A stretch of 40,891 nt of DNA from Propionibacteriales bacterium (GTDB lineage Bacteria > Actinomycetota > Actinomycetes > Propionibacteriales > Nocardioidaceae), in assembly GCA_009377795.1 (NCBI GenBank), contig WHTJ01000037.1, positions 1 to 40,891 on the forward strand, given 5' to 3'. The notes under the pieces are model-generated. The model did not search any database. It was not told the DNA's origin and saw only the letters and a list, made by a program, of their open reading frames with translations. The position numbers were made by a program, and so were the translations under genes. Of the stretch, positions 26,589-33,195 are shown piece by piece. Numbering within the stretch: position 1 is the stretch's first letter; every line of letters begins with the position of its first letter.

Positions 26589-28181
26589 TCATGATGCGGG
26601 GGTAACCTCCTTGACCCGAACCTGCGTGTCCGCCCGGGGAGCCCAGTCGAACTCTGCCGACACGCCACCCGTCTGAAGCTCCGTGAATAGCCACACGTAC
26701 GGAGCGTCCTCGCTGGCGGCTTGGAACAGCTCCGAGATGGCATCCGCGCGCGCGGCCTCGTCGTCCTCCGCCAACTGCTCGGCAGTCAACTGGTTCACGG
26801 TTTCGTTGCTGTAGGAGGTACGGGTCGGGTTGGTGAGGAACTCCTGGATCGGAGTGGCCGCGTCCATGCCGCTCGGACCGTAGGTGTGAAGATAAATGCC
26901 CTTCAGCGACTTCTTCGCGTCGAACCAGTCGGAGAGGAAGCTCGAATACTTGACCGGCGCGAGTTCCACATTGATACCGGCCTCCTCGATCTGGCCCGCG
27001 ATCAACTGGGCAAGATTTGTCATCCACGGGGTGCGGTCCGTCGGATAGGTGAACGTTATCGTCTCCCCTTCGTAGCCGGACTCGCTGACCAGCTCTTTCG
27101 CAGCCTGGAGGTCTCGTGTGGGCACAGGCATGTCCTCATCGAACCCGAACGTGGCCGGCGTGACCGGTTGGCCGTTCGGCTTGGCCTGTCCCGCGAGGAC
27201 GGTGACCATGGCCTCACGGTCGACCGCCGCAGCGATCGCCTGGCGGAAGCTGTTGTCGGACAGGGGTCCGTCCTCCAGGTTCATGCCGAGGTAGGCCACA
27301 CGGTTGGTCTCGGCAGTTTCGAGCTCGATGTTCTCCGCAGACTCCAGACTCTCGATCTCCTCCGGAGGAACCGTCGGAACGATGTCGACGTCACCGGCGC
27401 GAAGGGCTGAGACGGCCGAGGTTACGGACGGAACGATTTGGAACGTGGCCCGCTCCACCGCGGGAGCGTCTCCCCAGTACTGCTCGTTGGCAGAAAGTTC
27501 CATCACAGTGTCGACGGCCCACCGGGCAACCTTGTAAGGACCCGACCCGATGGGCTTGGTGGCGAAGGCCTCGGGATCCTCGGCGTACGCCTCATCCGGG
27601 ACTATGGAGAAGACGTTGAGCAGGCGGCCCCAGTCGCTACGCGGACTGTCGTGGACAAAGCGCACAGTCGTGTCGTCCACCTTCTCGACCGCCGTCAAGG
27701 TCGCAACCGCAGCGGCGTAGGGCGACGTCTTGTCCTTCTTGATGGTTTCGAAGGTGAACACAACGTCATCGGCCGTGAGGGGTTCGCCGTTGGAGAATTT
27801 CACCCCATCTCGCAAGGTGAACTCCCACACCTTGCTCTCCTCCGTGACCTCCCATTCGGTGGCCAGTACGCCCTCCAGCTCACCGTCCGTAGAGATGGCG
27901 GTGACTGTGTCGAAGATGTTGCTGTACGTCCCGGTGGCGTTTGCGGAGTACTCCTTGGTGGGATCCAGCGTGGACACGTCCTGCTGAAGAGCGATCACCA
28001 CGGGCTCACCGGCGTCGCCCTCGCCCCCGCTCTCGCCGCCACCGGATGTGGCCGCCGAGCACGCCGACAGCCCGACCGCTGCGATGAGAGCCAACGCCAC
28101 GGCGGCGGATCGTGGCCGACCAGCGGTGCCCGCGTCGCTCCGCTCAACGAGATCTCGACGTACATCGACTCCTAGTCGCAC
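26589..28181 (-). CDS. ABC transporter substrate-binding lipoprotein (SBP_bac_5 family)
   Basis: The 530-aa protein has an N-terminal signal ending in the lipobox LSAC (Cys41), a Gly/Ser/Glu linker, and the family 5 binding fold: VIALQQDVSTLDPTKEYSAN, LATEWEVTEESKVWEFTLRD, GVKFSNGEPLTADDVVFTFE and IGSGPYKVARWAVD. It captures the substrate outside the cell for the Dpp-like permeases. I chose the GTG at 28181, since GGAAGGGAG lies 7 nt upstream. An ATG at 28220 has no ribosome binding site and would overlap an operator at 28198-28214 and the presumed transcription start. First gene of the nine-gene operon. Confidence 0.92.
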   Translation of the reverse strand: MRLGVDVRRDLVERSDAGTAGRPRSAAVALALIAAVGLSACSAATSGGGESGGEGDAGEPVVIALQQDVSTLDPTKEYSANATGTYSNIFDTVTAISTDGELEGVLATEWEVTEESKVWEFTLRDGVKFSNGEPLTADDVVFTFETIKKDKTSPYAAAVATLTAVEKVDDTTVRFVHDSPRSDWGRLLNVFSIVPDEAYAEDPEAFATKPIGSGPYKVARWAVDTVMELSANEQYWGDAPAVERATFQIVPSVTSAVSALRAGDVDIVPTVPPEEIESLESAENIELETAETNRVAYLGMNLEDGPLSDNSFRQAIAAAVDREAMVTVLAGQAKPNGQPVTPATFGFDEDMPVPTRDLQAAKELVSESGYEGETITFTYPTDRTPWMTNLAQLIAGQIEEAGINVELAPVKYSSFLSDWFDAKKSLKGIYLHTYGPSGMDAATPIQEFLTNPTRTSYSNETVNQLTAEQLAEDDEAARADAISELFQAASEDAPYVWLFTELQTGGVSAEFDWAPRADTQVRVKEVTPAS

Positions 28182-28197
28182 CTCAAAGCTCCCTTCC

Positions 28198-28227
28198 GTT
28201 CCGCCAGACGGAACAGACATGAATATA
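28198..28227 (-). promoter_or_regulatory. Probable promoter and GTTCC-N7-GGAAC operator, copy 3
   Basis: GTTCC-GCCAGAC-GGAAC occupies 28198-28214. On the minus strand a -10-like TATATT (complement of 28222-28227) ends 7 nt before it, so the operator would cover the transcription start of the ABC/catabolic operon, a typical repressor position. The -35 box is weak. Confidence 0.6.
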
Positions 28228-28317
28228 GGTCGCTAGTGTTCCACTGCAGATTCCGTGCGTCAATGGCCACTCCCTCGGGGCCCGATCCATGTTGTCGATG
28301 GACCACGGCTCAGAGCG

Positions 28318-28334
28318 GTTCCTTTCAGGGGAAC
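28318..28334. promoter_or_regulatory. GTTCC-N7-GGAAC operator, copy 4
   Basis: GTTCC-TTTCAGG-GGAAC lies exactly 120 bp upstream of copy 3, on the far side of the presumed promoter. Paired sites could allow looping. Spacer bases (TTTCAGG) resemble those of copies 1 and 2. Confidence 0.6.
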
Positions 28335-28401
28335 ACGGACGCCGGGTCTCCACTCGGCGGCGGCCCCGCTCAGCAGCCGCTGATACGGCCTGGGGAAACC
28401 A

Positions 28402-28530
28402 TCGCGCAGAGAGGGCGAAATCGGCCGACAGGTCGATCGCGACGTACCCGGCCGGATCGCCGGCGCCGGAATCGACGTGGTCGACGAGGAGCCGCTGAAC
28501 CCAGACAGCCCGTGGCGGACACTTGGACAG
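28402..28530 (+). pseudogene. Fragment of a D-2-hydroxyacid dehydrogenase gene
   Basis: One frame reads REGEIGRQVDRDVPGRIAGA followed by GIDVVDEEPLNPDSPWRTL. This is the C-terminal NAD-domain signature of D-isomer-specific 2-hydroxyacid dehydrogenases (GRIAGAGIDV..EEPL). The expected LTPH continuation with the catalytic His is missing, and no start or upstream domain is present. It is a decayed remnant in the 790-nt gap between the binding-protein gene and the IS110 element. Confidence 0.6.
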
Positions 28531-28699
28531 CGTCGCGCCGGCGACGCATGTTCGGAGGCGACACCGAGGGGACGGACCCGCTCGTCCGCCGACCTCGTCG
28601 CCGCGGCCGCGTTGGAGTTCGCCCGAACGGACAAGAGCCGCGCGCCGCGCCCGATCCCTACCAGCTCACCGGTGGAGCAGTTGCTGCCGCCGCCGCTCG

Positions 28700-28810
28700 T
28701 GCCAGCACCACAATCGCCGGGTACGTCTCCGCGGAGGTAGCCCGCCGCGCCGGCCTCCCCTCGGGCACACCGGTCGTGTCCGGCGCTGCCATTTCCGCCG
28801 GGATCCACGC
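28700..28810 (+). pseudogene. Possible fragment of an FGGY-type sugar kinase gene
   Basis: The frame through 28718 gives GYVSAEVARRAGLPSGTPVV, resembling the FGGY kinase segment before the second ATPase lobe (A..tGLPaGTPVv.G). It has no intact gene around it, and the match is short. It lies directly upstream of the IS110 left end. Confidence 0.35.
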
Positions 28811-28893
28811 GAGCTCCCTGAGCGTTAACAGCTCCGAGTTGTACAACGGCTAGACGGTATGACGTGACTGGCTCGATCTGAGCTGGTTGCGGG

Positions 28894-28975
28894 CCGGGGC
28901 CTCACTCACAAGATTCGTGGGTTACCGAGCAGGGGCTGCCTGCTCGGCCTATCCGACAGTTGTGGGAGGCCCCGG
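28894..28975 (+). other. Structured left end of the IS110 element (candidate bridge-RNA region)
   Basis: CCGGGGCCTC (28894-28903) is perfectly complementary to GAGGCCCCGG (28966-28975). Nested inside is a perfect 9-bp hairpin CCGAGCAGG (28925-28933) / CCTGCTCGG (28939-28947). IS110 recombinases use a structured bridge RNA transcribed from a non-coding end to choose target and donor DNA. This region has the right position and fold potential. No expression evidence is available. Confidence 0.4.
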
Positions 28976-30066
28976 TGTTTACCGAGCGTACGAGTGTGGG
29001 GCTCGACGTGCACGCCCGATCGGTCGCGGCAGCCGCGATCGATGGCGTCACGGGCGAGCTGTTCCAGACGAAGCTGACTCCGTCTTATGGCCACATCCGC
29101 GCGTGGGTCCAGGGTCTGCCCGGCCCGGTGGCGGTGGCCTATGAGGCCGGCCCGACCGGGTTCGGGCTGCATCGCGATCTGACGGCGGCGGGGATCCGGT
29201 GCGAGGTGGTCGCGCCGAGCAAGTTGCAGAAGCCTGCAGGTGACCGGGTCAAGACCGATGCCAAGGACGCGATCCACCTGGCTCGGCTGCTGCGGTTGGA
29301 CGAGATCACTTCGGTGTCGATCCCGACCGTCGACCAGGAAGCTGCCCGGGATCTGGTCCGGGCGCGGGAGGACTGCCGTGGTGACTTGATGCGGGCCCGG
29401 CACCGGTTGTCCAAGTTGTTGTTGCGGCACGGGATCGTCTACGACGGCGGGGACGCGTGGACCGGAAGACACGACGTCTGGTTGGGTCACGAAGCGCTGC
29501 CACAACTCACATCCAAAGCGACCCGGCTGACCTTCGACGCCGACTACGAGGCCGTGCTCGCGACGAAGGCACGGCGTGACCGGCTGGATGCGTCGATCGA
29601 ACAGATGGCCGCCGAGTCCGAGTTCACCCCGATGGCGCGGCGGCTGGGGTGTCTGCGTGGGATCAGCACCCTGACCGGGTTCGGGTTGGCGGTCGAGATC
29701 GGTGACTGGCACCGGTTCACTGGCAACACGATCGGCTCCTTCGTCGGTCTGATGCCCAGCAAGTGCTCCTCGGGGACATCGCGGGTGCAGGGGTCGATCA
29801 CCAAGACCGGCAACACTCATGTGCGCAGGCTGCTGGTCGAGGCCGCCTGGCACCACCGTCCCCGCTACCGGGTCGGGAAGACCATGCGTGACCGCTGGGA
29901 CCTGGCCCCTGCGGCCGCACGCATCCGGGGCGACGAGGGCAACCGACGACTCCACCACCGGTGGGTGCGATTCATCGAGCGACGCAAGAGGAACACGGTC
30001 GCCAACGTCGCCATCGCACGCGAGCTGGCCGGCTGGTGCTGGTCGCTGGCCACGATGGAGGACTAA
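28975..30066 (+). CDS. IS110-family DEDD transposase/recombinase
   Basis: The 363-aa protein has the RuvC-like DEDD domain at its N-terminus, with Asp11 in VGLDVHARS, Glu57 in AYEAGPTGFGL, and Asp95 and Asp98 in KTDAKDAIHLARLL. The C-terminal Transposase_20 domain follows (LRGISTLTGFGLAVEIGD, GSFVGLMPSKCSSGTSRVQG, ITKTGNTHVRRLLVEAAW), with the serine region SSG that joins the composite active site. All catalytic positions are intact, and length is normal for the family. The GTG at 28975 follows GGGAGG by 5 nt. A TTG at 28960 is less likely. Confidence 0.93.
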   Translation: MFTERTSVGLDVHARSVAAAAIDGVTGELFQTKLTPSYGHIRAWVQGLPGPVAVAYEAGPTGFGLHRDLTAAGIRCEVVAPSKLQKPAGDRVKTDAKDAIHLARLLRLDEITSVSIPTVDQEAARDLVRAREDCRGDLMRARHRLSKLLLRHGIVYDGGDAWTGRHDVWLGHEALPQLTSKATRLTFDADYEAVLATKARRDRLDASIEQMAAESEFTPMARRLGCLRGISTLTGFGLAVEIGDWHRFTGNTIGSFVGLMPSKCSSGTSRVQGSITKTGNTHVRRLLVEAAWHHRPRYRVGKTMRDRWDLAPAAARIRGDEGNRRLHHRWVRFIERRKRNTVANVAIARELAGWCWSLATMED

Positions 30067-30350
30067 CACCCCACGAACTGCTTCGTCGCCCACCGGGCCG
30101 GTGGCAGCGCGTGGAACGACCCGCGAAACAACTATGAGCAGCCCGACCCATCGGGCGACGCTCGACCCTAGACACGCGGACACGCTTCAGCCGAACCACC
30201 GTCCAGCGGTAACCAACCCGCGCATACCAGTCTAACCGCGCGCCGCCAACGACACGCTCACCAAGCCCCCACCACGACGAAGTACGAGGCGCCCGCCCCG
30301 AACACTCGAGACGGGCGCCTCACCCTGCCTCTTGACAGGAAGTCACTCCA
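30067..30350 (+). other. Non-coding right end of the IS110 element with three hairpins
   Basis: No gene is supported here. Three stems are visible: CCACC/GGTGG (30090-30104), GCCCGA/TCGGGC (30141-30156), and a perfect 10-bp stem GAGGCGCCCG (30286-30295) / CGGGCGCCTC (30312-30321). The last could terminate recombinase transcription. In the IS1111 subgroup the guide RNA comes from this side, so the bridge RNA could lie here rather than at the left end. Confidence 0.45.
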
Positions 30351-30649
30351 TATCAGCTGAGCAACGGCCACGGGAGGTCGTCCTTTAGCGGGTCCGCGGA
30401 GGATGTTTCCTGGCCGTGCTGATGGCTACTGCGAAAAGGGCGTAGTGGAGGGACCACATCTGCGCCCGAAACGTACCACGGTGCCTGGCATGTGACGTCA
30501 GCCTGGAGGTGGTCGCGGGGTTTGGGTAGTGCGAACGGTGAGTAGTTTTTGGTGTACTGCTTGCGGTCACATCCGGTATTTTGGTAAAATCGTTACGCCG
30601 CGTTGGGGCCCGCGGGGTATTCGACCTCGGCGCGGGAGGGGCGTTACAG
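30351..30649. promoter_or_regulatory. Intergenic leader with candidate promoter before the RHS-like fragment
   Basis: No gene is supported. The stretch has lower GC and T-runs near its end. A promoter-like pair is TTGCGG (30561-30566), an 18-nt spacer, and TAAAAT (30585-30590) on the plus strand, about 60 nt before the GTG at 30650, which has GGGAGGGG upstream. Confidence 0.4.
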
Positions 30650-30928
30650 GTGAATGTTCGGCGTCGGTCTTCTTTTATTTTCGGTGGTTTCTGTTTTCGT
30701 GTGGCCGCGGTCGCGGCCCGTTTGCCAGTTGTCGCGAGCCTGCTTGCCGAGTTGTCCGACGGTCGCCGGGAGGTCGAACTGTCGACGGGTCCGGTTCATT
30801 ATCGGGCGGATTCTGGCCAGTGGCGGGCGACCGACACCACGGTGCGGTCGACGGATGAGCCGGGGCTCGGTTCGCAGGCATCTACCGCCAAGCACGTCCC
30901 ACTAAAACAGCGTGCCGACAACACGTGA
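30650..30928 (+). pseudogene. Truncated secreted protein fragment, RHS/YD-repeat N-terminus-like
   Basis: The 92-aa frame starts with a basic-hydrophobic signal-like segment (VNVRRRSSFIFGGFCFRVAA) and then reads LAELSDGRREVELSTGPVHY followed by RADSGQWRATDTTV. The GPVHYR..G.W...DTT pattern resembles the start of secreted RHS/YD-repeat and polymorphic-toxin proteins of actinomycetes, which are usually over 1500 aa. Here the frame stops after 92 residues, so only the export and leader portion remains. It might instead be a small independent protein. The recognisable part is short, so the assignment is moderate. Confidence 0.45.
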
Positions 30929-30979
30929 AGCGACCAATCTGCTGACGGACTTGCACGATCAGGAAAGGTTGCAACCAGA

Positions 30980-31684
30980 ATGCGCGACGGCAAGGCTCAT
31001 ACAGCGGAATGGAAAACACAGCTTCAGAACGGCAATAAAGAGTCAGCCGATCACGATATCACGCCGGAACGATCTGTGCGGGTAGTGGCCTTTGCGCAGG
31101 GACCATCTCTCGAAACTGCGGCGCTTCATGCTCTCCTGACGTCCCTTCCGAGCATTGAGCTAGCAGCGATTGTGACCACCTATGATGAACTCATACCCTC
31201 AATCGAGCGTCATAGTCCTGAGATTGGCCTTATCGTCGTTCAGAGGGCCGACACGATGCTTTTTAATTTGGCACATGTGCTACGCGAACATCCAGGGGAC
31301 GCTCGTGCAGTAGTCGTGGCCGAAACCATGGCTTCAAGCCAGGTCCAGGGCCTTATAGAGCTCGGAGTTCACGGGATGTTTCTAGCCCAGATCTCTCCCC
31401 AGCAGCTCGTTGCTGCGCTGCGAGCGATTCAGCTTGGGCAGATCGTGCTGGACCCGATGCTGATGCTTGGCCTCAACCACCAGGGTCGAGAGTTATCCGC
31501 TCGGCAAGAACAGATAATTGAGTTACTCGTCCGTGGTGCGCAGAATGAGGTGATCGCTCGGCGGTTGTCGATAAGCAACTCCACACTCAAACGAGAGTTG
31601 AAAGAAGTCCGCGCTAAGTTGAACGTGAAGGATCGGACGGAAATAGTTTCTTATGCCATTAATGCTGGCTTTATTCTTTGGTGA
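30980..31684 (+). CDS. LuxR/NarL-type regulator with degenerate receiver domain
   Basis: The 234-aa protein ends in a LuxR-type helix-turn-helix (residues about 165-230: ELSARQEQIIELLVRGAQNE, VIARRLSISNSTLKRELKEV). The preceding 120 residues fold like a receiver domain (VRVVAFAQGPSLETAALHAL, PEIGLIVVQRADTM), but the acidic pair after strand 1, the phospho-acceptor Asp after strand 3 (VVQR in its place) and the strand-5 Lys are all absent. It probably responds to something other than phosphorylation. AGGAAAGG lies about 11 nt before the ATG. Codon use is visibly less GC-biased than in neighbouring genes (many T/A third positions), suggesting transfer. No histidine kinase is adjacent. Convergent with the FixH-like gene. 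Confidence 0.8.
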   Translation: MRDGKAHTAEWKTQLQNGNKESADHDITPERSVRVVAFAQGPSLETAALHALLTSLPSIELAAIVTTYDELIPSIERHSPEIGLIVVQRADTMLFNLAHVLREHPGDARAVVVAETMASSQVQGLIELGVHGMFLAQISPQQLVAALRAIQLGQIVLDPMLMLGLNHQGRELSARQEQIIELLVRGAQNEVIARRLSISNSTLKRELKEVRAKLNVKDRTEIVSYAINAGFILW

Positions 31685-31755
31685 AGTGGAGCCGCAGGCG
31701 GTGCCTGAGTGGGAAACTGAGAACCAATCGACGACCAAATTTTACACCCGACACG

Positions 31756-32346
31756 CTACTGTTCTCTCTGAGATACGGTGCCAACGGTAATGACTTGATG
31801 GCCGGTTCCGGAAAGTGGAGAGCGAGCTTCGACATGTATGTCGTAGTCCCCGACCATGGCAACTTTCGTAGTGGCCTCGTAGTACCCAGGTTGGCCCGGA
31901 ACCTCGGTGAGTGTAATCGGTCCTTGACGGTGCGCGAGCGGCATGGCGCTCATATCTGTGAACGCGACTGCATCGGCTCGAAGCAACGCGGAGTCCGAGG
32001 CCGCTGAACTGATGCGTGCCTCGATGTGAACCCGGAGATTGCCCAGATGCTTGGCTTTCACGTCAACGTTGGCTTGGGGCGTGGCGCTGTCCGCAGGGTC
32101 GTTCGCGGCTGCAGGATCGACCTGGCCCTGATGGTCATGCGCTTGGAATTCCGGGCTGGGCCCGAACAGGACGGCCGCTATGACGATGGCTAGGGCAGCG
32201 GTCAGCCCAGCGCCAAAACCTGTCAGCAGACCTCGCCTATAGGCGGCCTTTACGGCAGGCCGACGGTACGGCTGCCTTGTCATCGGCCGGGAGACTCGGC
32301 TATGACCAGACGCGGAGGGACGACGGTCCTTCGTCACGAGCGCCAT
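31756..32346 (-). CDS. FixH/YtkA-like membrane-anchored protein
   Basis: The 196-aa protein has a basic N-terminus, one transmembrane helix (about residues 42-63, LLTGFGAGLTAALAIVIAAV), a linker, and an extracytoplasmic beta-sandwich domain with LTEVPGQPGYYEATTKVAMV then GDYDIHVEA, the pattern of FixH/YtkA-like domains (G.Y...v.l...G.w.l.v). Such domains occur next to copper and cytochrome oxidase genes. The ATG at 32346 follows GGGAAG. A TTG at 32400 would lengthen it by 18 residues. A GTG-initiated 20-codon frame starting at 32410 and ending just before this ATG could act as a leader. Its upstream DNA is an inverted near-copy of the oxidase gene's upstream DNA, suggesting common control. 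Confidence 0.7.
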   Translation of the reverse strand: MALVTKDRRPSASGHSRVSRPMTRQPYRRPAVKAAYRRGLLTGFGAGLTAALAIVIAAVLFGPSPEFQAHDHQGQVDPAAANDPADSATPQANVDVKAKHLGNLRVHIEARISSAASDSALLRADAVAFTDMSAMPLAHRQGPITLTEVPGQPGYYEATTKVAMVGDYDIHVEARSPLSGTGHQVITVGTVSQREQ

Positions 32347-32421
32347 GGTCAGGACTTCCCGTCGCGCCCTACGTCTGTGAGCACGGATCGGTGCAAGCAA
32401 GGATCTATCACAGGGTGACCA

Positions 32422-32611
32422 CCACCTCCATAGGCCAAAGCCACGTCCTAGTCGCGGGTCATCGCAACCCGGAACCCGGAGGGACTCCTTACCAACCCAA
32501 GGTCACCTAGCCGTGTGCGGTCATTCAAGAGCCTGCGTAGAACACGGACCACAAGGCTCACACATTGAGCCAAGAAGGCCATGTCCTTGGTCCCGAATGG
32601 TTCAGTGGACG
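32422..32611 (-). repeat. 190-bp inverted duplication, left arm
   Basis: The reverse complement of this segment aligns end to end with 33001-33190 at roughly 85-90% identity, including one 40-bp identical run and a hairpin GGCTCA-N5-TGAGCC. It lies immediately upstream of the FixH-like gene and includes a GGAGGTGG sequence at its inner end facing that gene. Confidence 0.85.
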
Positions 32612-32741
32612 AGCCCGTCAACTCGAAGAACCCGCTGCCAGCCGCGCCGCCATCCCGTGATTGTCGGCAGAAAGCTCCGGCCTGCCGAAGCCCCACCTGA
32701 TCGACAGTCATGCGGTCGGCAACCAGCGTGTAAGTGAGCTT

Positions 32742-32766
32742 CCCCCGCCTTTCCGGGGGGTTTGTT
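32742..32766 (+). terminator. Hairpin with T-rich tail
   Basis: CCCCC (32742-32746) pairs with GGGGG (about 32755-32759), followed by TTTGTTAT on the plus strand. It resembles a rho-independent terminator in the IS3 remnant region. Confidence 0.4.
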
Positions 32767-32799
32767 ATCTGGCATCGGCCGATTCGGTTTGCAGGGTAA

Positions 32800-33010
32800 C
32801 CGGTCGAGTTTGATCTTGCTGTTGGGTGTAGTGGGCGGCCTCGTACTCGTCGGGTGATAGGCCGCCGAGTCGGGCCGGAATGCGGTGGGTTGTACCAGCC
32901 GTCGATGTGCGGAACAGTGCGTTGTCGGCCTCGTCGCGGGTGCGCCAGGTGTTGCGATACACCAGTTCGATCTTGAGCGTGGACCATAGGTTCTCGGCAT
33001 CGTCCGCTGA
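32800..33010 (-). pseudogene. IS3-family transposase C-terminal remnant
   Basis: The minus-strand frame ending at 32765 reads AENLWSTLKIELVYRNTWRT then GGLSPDEYEAAHY, the end of an IS3-type OrfB (DDE transposase: AE..fstLK.El...., then the (L/G)G.LSP.EYE tail). Between these the expected IDGWYN segment appears in a different frame (HIDGWYN), so at least one frameshift is present. The N-terminal two-thirds and OrfA are absent. It lies between the arms of the 190-bp inverted duplication. Confidence 0.8.
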
Positions 33011-33190
33011 GCCATTTTGGACCAGCGGCATGGCCTTCTTGGCTCAATGTGTGAGCCTTGTGGTCCGTCTTCTACACAGACTCTTGAATGACCGCACACG
33101 GCTGGGTGACCTTTGGGTTGGCAAAGTGTTCCTCCGCGTTTCGGGTTGCGATGACCCGCGACTGAGACGTGGCTTTGGCCCAGGAGGTGG
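33001..33190 (+). repeat. 190-bp inverted duplication, right arm
   Basis: This is the partner of 32422-32611 in inverted orientation. Its last bases (AGGAGGTGG, 33182-33190) are the ribosome binding site of the multicopper oxidase gene, so the repeat covers that gene's whole leader and probably its promoter. Confidence 0.85.
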
Positions 33191-33195
33191 ACTGC

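Larger units (their letters stand above)
28894..30350 (+). mobile_element. IS110-family insertion sequence (boundaries approximate)
   Basis: A complete IS110-type recombinase is flanked by non-coding ends of roughly 80-110 nt (left) and 280 nt (right). The ends share a short inverted relation: TTCGTGGGTTA near 28914 and TAACACCCCACGAA after the recombinase stop (30065-30078). The right side ends near a TCTTGACAGG (30329-30338) run after which composition changes. IS110 elements lack classical terminal repeats and target duplications, so the exact ends cannot be fixed from one copy. It sits among gene fragments, consistent with repeated insertion in this spot. Confidence 0.75.

Noticed and set aside
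28236-28853. 205-codon plus-strand frame as one gene
   Set aside because: Recognisable pieces fall in different frames, and the frame itself is mostly Arg-rich. I treat it as two gene fragments instead.
32602-33099. 165-codon minus-strand frame as a gene
   Set aside because: It starts in one arm of the 190-bp duplication and crosses the IS3 remnant. A related N-terminus in the other arm is explained by the duplication.
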